Source: Argentina anserina (Eukaryota; Streptophyta; Magnoliopsida; Rosales; Rosaceae). Taken from it: a DNA stretch of 64,000 nucleotides. Where the stretch lies: contig NC_065872.1 in assembly GCF_933775445.1 (NCBI RefSeq), forward strand, positions 8,990,001-9,054,000, given 5' to 3'. The notes under the pieces were generated by a model that ran no database searches, was not told the origin of the DNA, and saw only the letters and a program-made list of their open reading frames with translations. Positions 60,751 to 64,000 of this stretch are shown one piece after another; positions within the stretch are counted from its first letter, which is position 1; every line of letters begins with the position of its first letter. Made by a program: the position numbers and the translations under genes.

Positions 60751-62227
60751 CAGAAAGGTGGAAGAGAGTGTTCACCCGGAAAATGAAGTGAAAAATAGGA
60801 GATTTAACTCATACAATGAGGTTTTGTAATCTCAATAATCCAAATTATGGAGGTGGGGAAGTGTATATTGAATAATTAAGAGTTCAAAGTGATAAAATCT
60901 TGAGTGGCCACACTTTGAAAGCAAAATTGGATTTGAGTTTGAATATGCCTAATGTATGATATATTACACTAGGCTTTCTTTGTCTGTTTTACGAGTTTCC
61001 CCATCAATGGTTGGTCTTGAGTCTTGACTTTATATAAGGTTTCCCTATCACTTGCTCAAAGATGTTGGATAAGTTTAAGCCTTGTTCTTTTTGTTTAGGC
61101 ATAAAACTCCAATAACTTCCAGTTTGAATATGTCTTAGTAATGCGTTGCTTTTCAGAAGTCGTGGTTTATAATCTTAATCTTGTAGACCCCAAATCCTAG
61201 TCAATGACACGCAAGGTTTGATTATTCAAGATGCTTATAGTTGTGAAAACAAGGGAAAAAATAAAAAAGATGCCTTCTAGTTCTGAGTTTCTTCCAAGAC
61301 TTGCACGGTTTTGAATGAGGTGATGTGTATGCAGCCACTTGCCCACTTACAGCTTTACATAGACCGAACACTTTGGCAGTCAAAAATCATCATCTCATCC
61401 ATTCAGGAATTGTTTTGTTTTGCAAAACTTAATCAGGTGATTAGAGTGCACAAAAAGGTTTTATTACTTATTATTTTTGCTAATCTTCATACTAATCAGA
61501 TGACGGGATCATGTCCCCAATATGAGATGGAATGTTTACAGGGTGTTGATATTGAACCAAAATCTTACTGAACTAATAATATTTAACTTGGCAAAGTTCC
61601 CAATTCAAATTTATTCAAAAAAAAAAGCCATATTGCTGAAGCACATATCATCTCATGTCTCCCTCTCGGCCACATTTCCAATCACACATAATGATCATTA
61701 TGACCATTTTCGGTATAAAACAAAATGCATACGATTCTGAGATTTTACCTTGCACTACTTGGCAAAACCAGTTGAATCGACTGATAAATTATGCAGGTAT
61801 GCTGCAGCAACCATCATAGAATTCAAACACCAAACAAATAGAATGGTATCTGTGTGTATTCAAGAGAGTAGAATGCTGTCTTATATTAAAGAAACCCAGA
61901 ATCAAATGTAACAAGAAACTCAACTATTACATTTCTGTCAAAGGACTGCTAATGAACTATTTGTTACAACATTCAAGTGACCAATATTTTTAAGCCTTAC
62001 ATTGACCCCCTCCAAAAAAAATGACTTGCATTGTCAAGATATAATCAGCTCTAAAGTTTCTTTTGTACAATCTAACGCCTTCAACCCCAAATTTCCATCT
62101 CTAATTATGTACTGTGGTGGTGGTTACCAGAACAACAATTTCAGGATCAGTACTCGAATATTTTCAACAAAATAGGCAAAACTTATGGTTTGAGTTAAAA
62201 CATGTAGTAGTGCTTCAGTTATGTCTT
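60751..62227. other. Convergent spacer between the peroxidase and ADA1 genes
   Basis: 3' UTRs of two converging genes; no other gene supported. Short frames at 61311-61740 are not convincing. Confidence 0.5.
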
Positions 62228-63214
62228 CTATGCATGCAAGCAAACCTTCTCAAGTTTTGTTGGCCAATCTTCTCCAAGTATTTGAGGGTTCAAATCCAGT
62301 GCAGCTCGAAAATCTAGTACAGATGCTGAATAAGGCCTGCTTGGTCTTTGTACGTTTCTCATGTCATGGCTATGTTTTCTATCTGTGTGTTTGTCCGTAC
62401 ACCTTGAATCAGTTAATTCCAAACAGGGCTTTATTAGTCTCTTCAAGAAAACATCAAGGCCAATATTCAACAAGTTGGCACAATCCTCGGACATTTCCAT
62501 ACCCTCCATCTCCAACTTTTGCTTCAACCTCTTCCTTAAATAACTAGTATCTGGTAATTCACCGCTGTCCAGACAAGTCTCGTTGTAAACAGCAGGTGCT
62601 GATCCTTTTATCAAAAGTTTTTTTGTTTTTCCAGCATTTCTTGGGATTCCAAGAGGAGCACAGAGAGGTCGGGTACAGTGACTGCTTGGACATTCAGCAG
62701 CCTGATCAACCTCTTCCCCATCTTCATCAGAGCCTGGGGGCCTGCCACCCAAAGAAAGCACCTCAGTTGCCCTTTCTTGTACTTGAATTTTCGCAGTAGG
62801 AGTCTCAGAACAGGTCAAGCGATTCCTTGCCCTCCGATCACGGAGATTTGGAGTCCTTTCTTTTTTAGGCGATTTTGGGAAGTCTCCACACAACAACTGA
62901 AGACTACTTTTTTGATATCCATTTGCCACTTTTACACTAAGAGAACCTGCAAAGGTATTTTTTCTCGATGGGGGAGTCTTCGAGAGGCTTGCATTTCTGA
63001 GTATGGAACGGATGAGATGATTATGAAGACAGACATTTTCTTTTCCTATTGTTTCAATGCAGAGCCTGTCAAAATCGAGTTTGTGAATCTTGAGACTCAA
63101 GTATCTTGTGAGAAGATTGAAATATTTTTCTGCTTTTGGGCCCCCCACCCTCCTCTCAATATGATCTTTCAGTTCTGAAGTGTCTACCCGGGAATATTGC
63201 CTACTTGCTGGCAT
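62228..63214 (-). CDS. SAGA coactivator subunit ADA1 (Hfi1/TADA1 family)
   Basis: A 328-residue protein in one exon. The N-terminus (SELKDHIERRVGGPKAEKYF, NLLTRYLSLKIHKLDFDRL) and the central helix set (LHNHLIRSILRNASLSK) are typical of the SAGA-Tad1 domain; a later conserved piece is DTSYLRKRLKQKLEMEGME with CANLLNIGLDVFLKRLI, which resembles the histone-fold part. In yeast ADA1/Hfi1 pairs with Taf12 and holds the SAGA histone acetyltransferase complex together in the nucleus. Plant members are uncharacterised in detail. The ATG at 63214 is the first of the frame. The gene converges on the peroxidase. Confidence 0.85.
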   Translation of the reverse strand: MPASRQYSRVDTSELKDHIERRVGGPKAEKYFNLLTRYLSLKIHKLDFDRLCIETIGKENVCLHNHLIRSILRNASLSKTPPSRKNTFAGSLSVKVANGYQKSSLQLLCGDFPKSPKKERTPNLRDRRARNRLTCSETPTAKIQVQERATEVLSLGGRPPGSDEDGEEVDQAAECPSSHCTRPLCAPLGIPRNAGKTKKLLIKGSAPAVYNETCLDSGELPDTSYLRKRLKQKLEMEGMEMSEDCANLLNIGLDVFLKRLIKPCLELTDSRCTDKHTDRKHSHDMRNVQRPSRPYSASVLDFRAALDLNPQILGEDWPTKLEKVCLHA

Positions 63215-64000
63215 TCTGGTGTCAAATCCTCACTATCATCAAAATCAAAATTCACTGAACAAATCAAAATCTATAGAAAAGAAATTCAATACAACCACGC
63301 ATTCTTCCCCAATTAAAAAAATTGTACCTTTACACTTGGCAGTGAATTTAAGATAAAAATTCACAGTACTCATTAAGTTATGCAAGACCATACAAGAATA
63401 TACACAAATTCCTACTACAGGATTTAGCTAAAACTCAAATCTGGCCATTAATTTTCACATCAAACCAGGTATCTCAATCAAAAACGAATTCTTCAAGCAT
63501 CAGTGTGAATTAGAGTAATAGAATTGTGAGCTAAACACCAAAAAAATCCCGGGCAATAAGAATCATCCATCCCAAATCCAAGTTCGTCTGATTTTGTCAG
63601 CAGTGAACGGTAGTTAAATACTGAAAATTTAAACCAATGATACAAAACCCAGATACTCCTTAAGATAAAAAGAAAACCTTTCAAGTTCATTCAACTTCCA
63701 GAACACTTAATTCTACCAATCAAACACAAAATTGAGAGCAGAACCACGATTGGCAATACACACAGTTTTCAATCAACCCAATTACAGAGTACAGAATAAA
63801 CAACAAACCCATACAGAATTCAAGCTTTAAAGACTTCCAAGTAAACAAATTCGAGTTCAATTCCAGACCCAGTTCATAATTTGACCAAGAACAATGAATC
63901 TAAACTGAATTACTTTTCTGACACTGAAACGAACATGTAACAAAAACCCAGACGAGTAAAGAAAAAACCAACCTGAAATTTGATACTGTGAAACACAATT
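63215..64000 (-). other. 5' UTR of ADA1 with probable 0.75-kb intron
   Basis: An acceptor-like GACACCAG lies just before the ATG (intron end about 63218), and a donor TTTCAG|GTTGGT lies at 63972/63971. The sequence between is A+T-rich and noncoding. The leader exon and promoter extend beyond position 64000. Confidence 0.4.

Noticed and set aside
62221..63178. Plus-strand frames opposite ADA1
   Set aside because: Antisense shadows of the ADA1 gene.

Overview
This window is nuclear DNA from a flowering plant. Genes have GT-AG introns, the proteins belong to plant-only families (chloroplast RNC1, NPH3-type BTB, GUN4-like, class III peroxidase, plant mobile domain), and the A+T-rich spaces are full of plant transposon remains. 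A eudicot is most likely. Rosaceae is only a guess from general look. All family assignments come from reading the sequence and from memory; no search was run.

Left edge (1-12 kb): the first exon of RNC1 on the minus strand (rest lies outside the window); a 4.6 kb spacer with a decayed threefold noncoding repeat; a five-exon NPH3/RPT2-type BTB gene (plus); and a small minus-strand gene with an N-terminal motif of the DUF863 type.

Middle (12-58 kb): almost wholly mobile DNA and broken genes. In order: a long-armed foldback element; an old Ty1/copia element with 185-bp LTRs and a perfect AATAT target duplication; a short Helitron-like element; a Mutator-like MITE with a perfect 9-bp target duplication; a broken RING-protein relative; two clusters of one ~241-bp satellite; an F-box relic split by a SINE-like insertion; a Ty3/gypsy end; a plant-mobile-domain pseudogene; a minisatellite; a CACTA-like end; a 48-bp-stem hairpin; a kelch pseudogene; an intact RING-H2 gene; a second minisatellite; a hAT-like element carrying a second SINE copy; a heavily decayed second copia element holding a 2.2-kb gypsy solo LTR; and a GUN4-like gene whose conserved C-terminal part is missing.

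Right edge (58-64 kb): a four-exon class III peroxidase of the PRX73/PRX35/PRX45 type (plus) and a SAGA coactivator subunit ADA1 gene (minus) with a likely 5' UTR intron.

From memory, Arabidopsis has an NPH3-family gene, a small unknown gene, PRX73 and an ADA1-like gene side by side (At5g67385, At5g67390, At5g67400, At5g67410). The same set in the same order here suggests the edges are an old conserved block and the middle 46 kb is material that has built up between neighbours. The intact genes show no common pathway. I see no novel defence-like or biosynthetic system. The most unusual items are the GUN4-like gene with a replaced C-terminus, the two-site satellite, the SINE family with a shared tail, the gag-pol spacer of the first copia element and the 38.5-kb hairpin.
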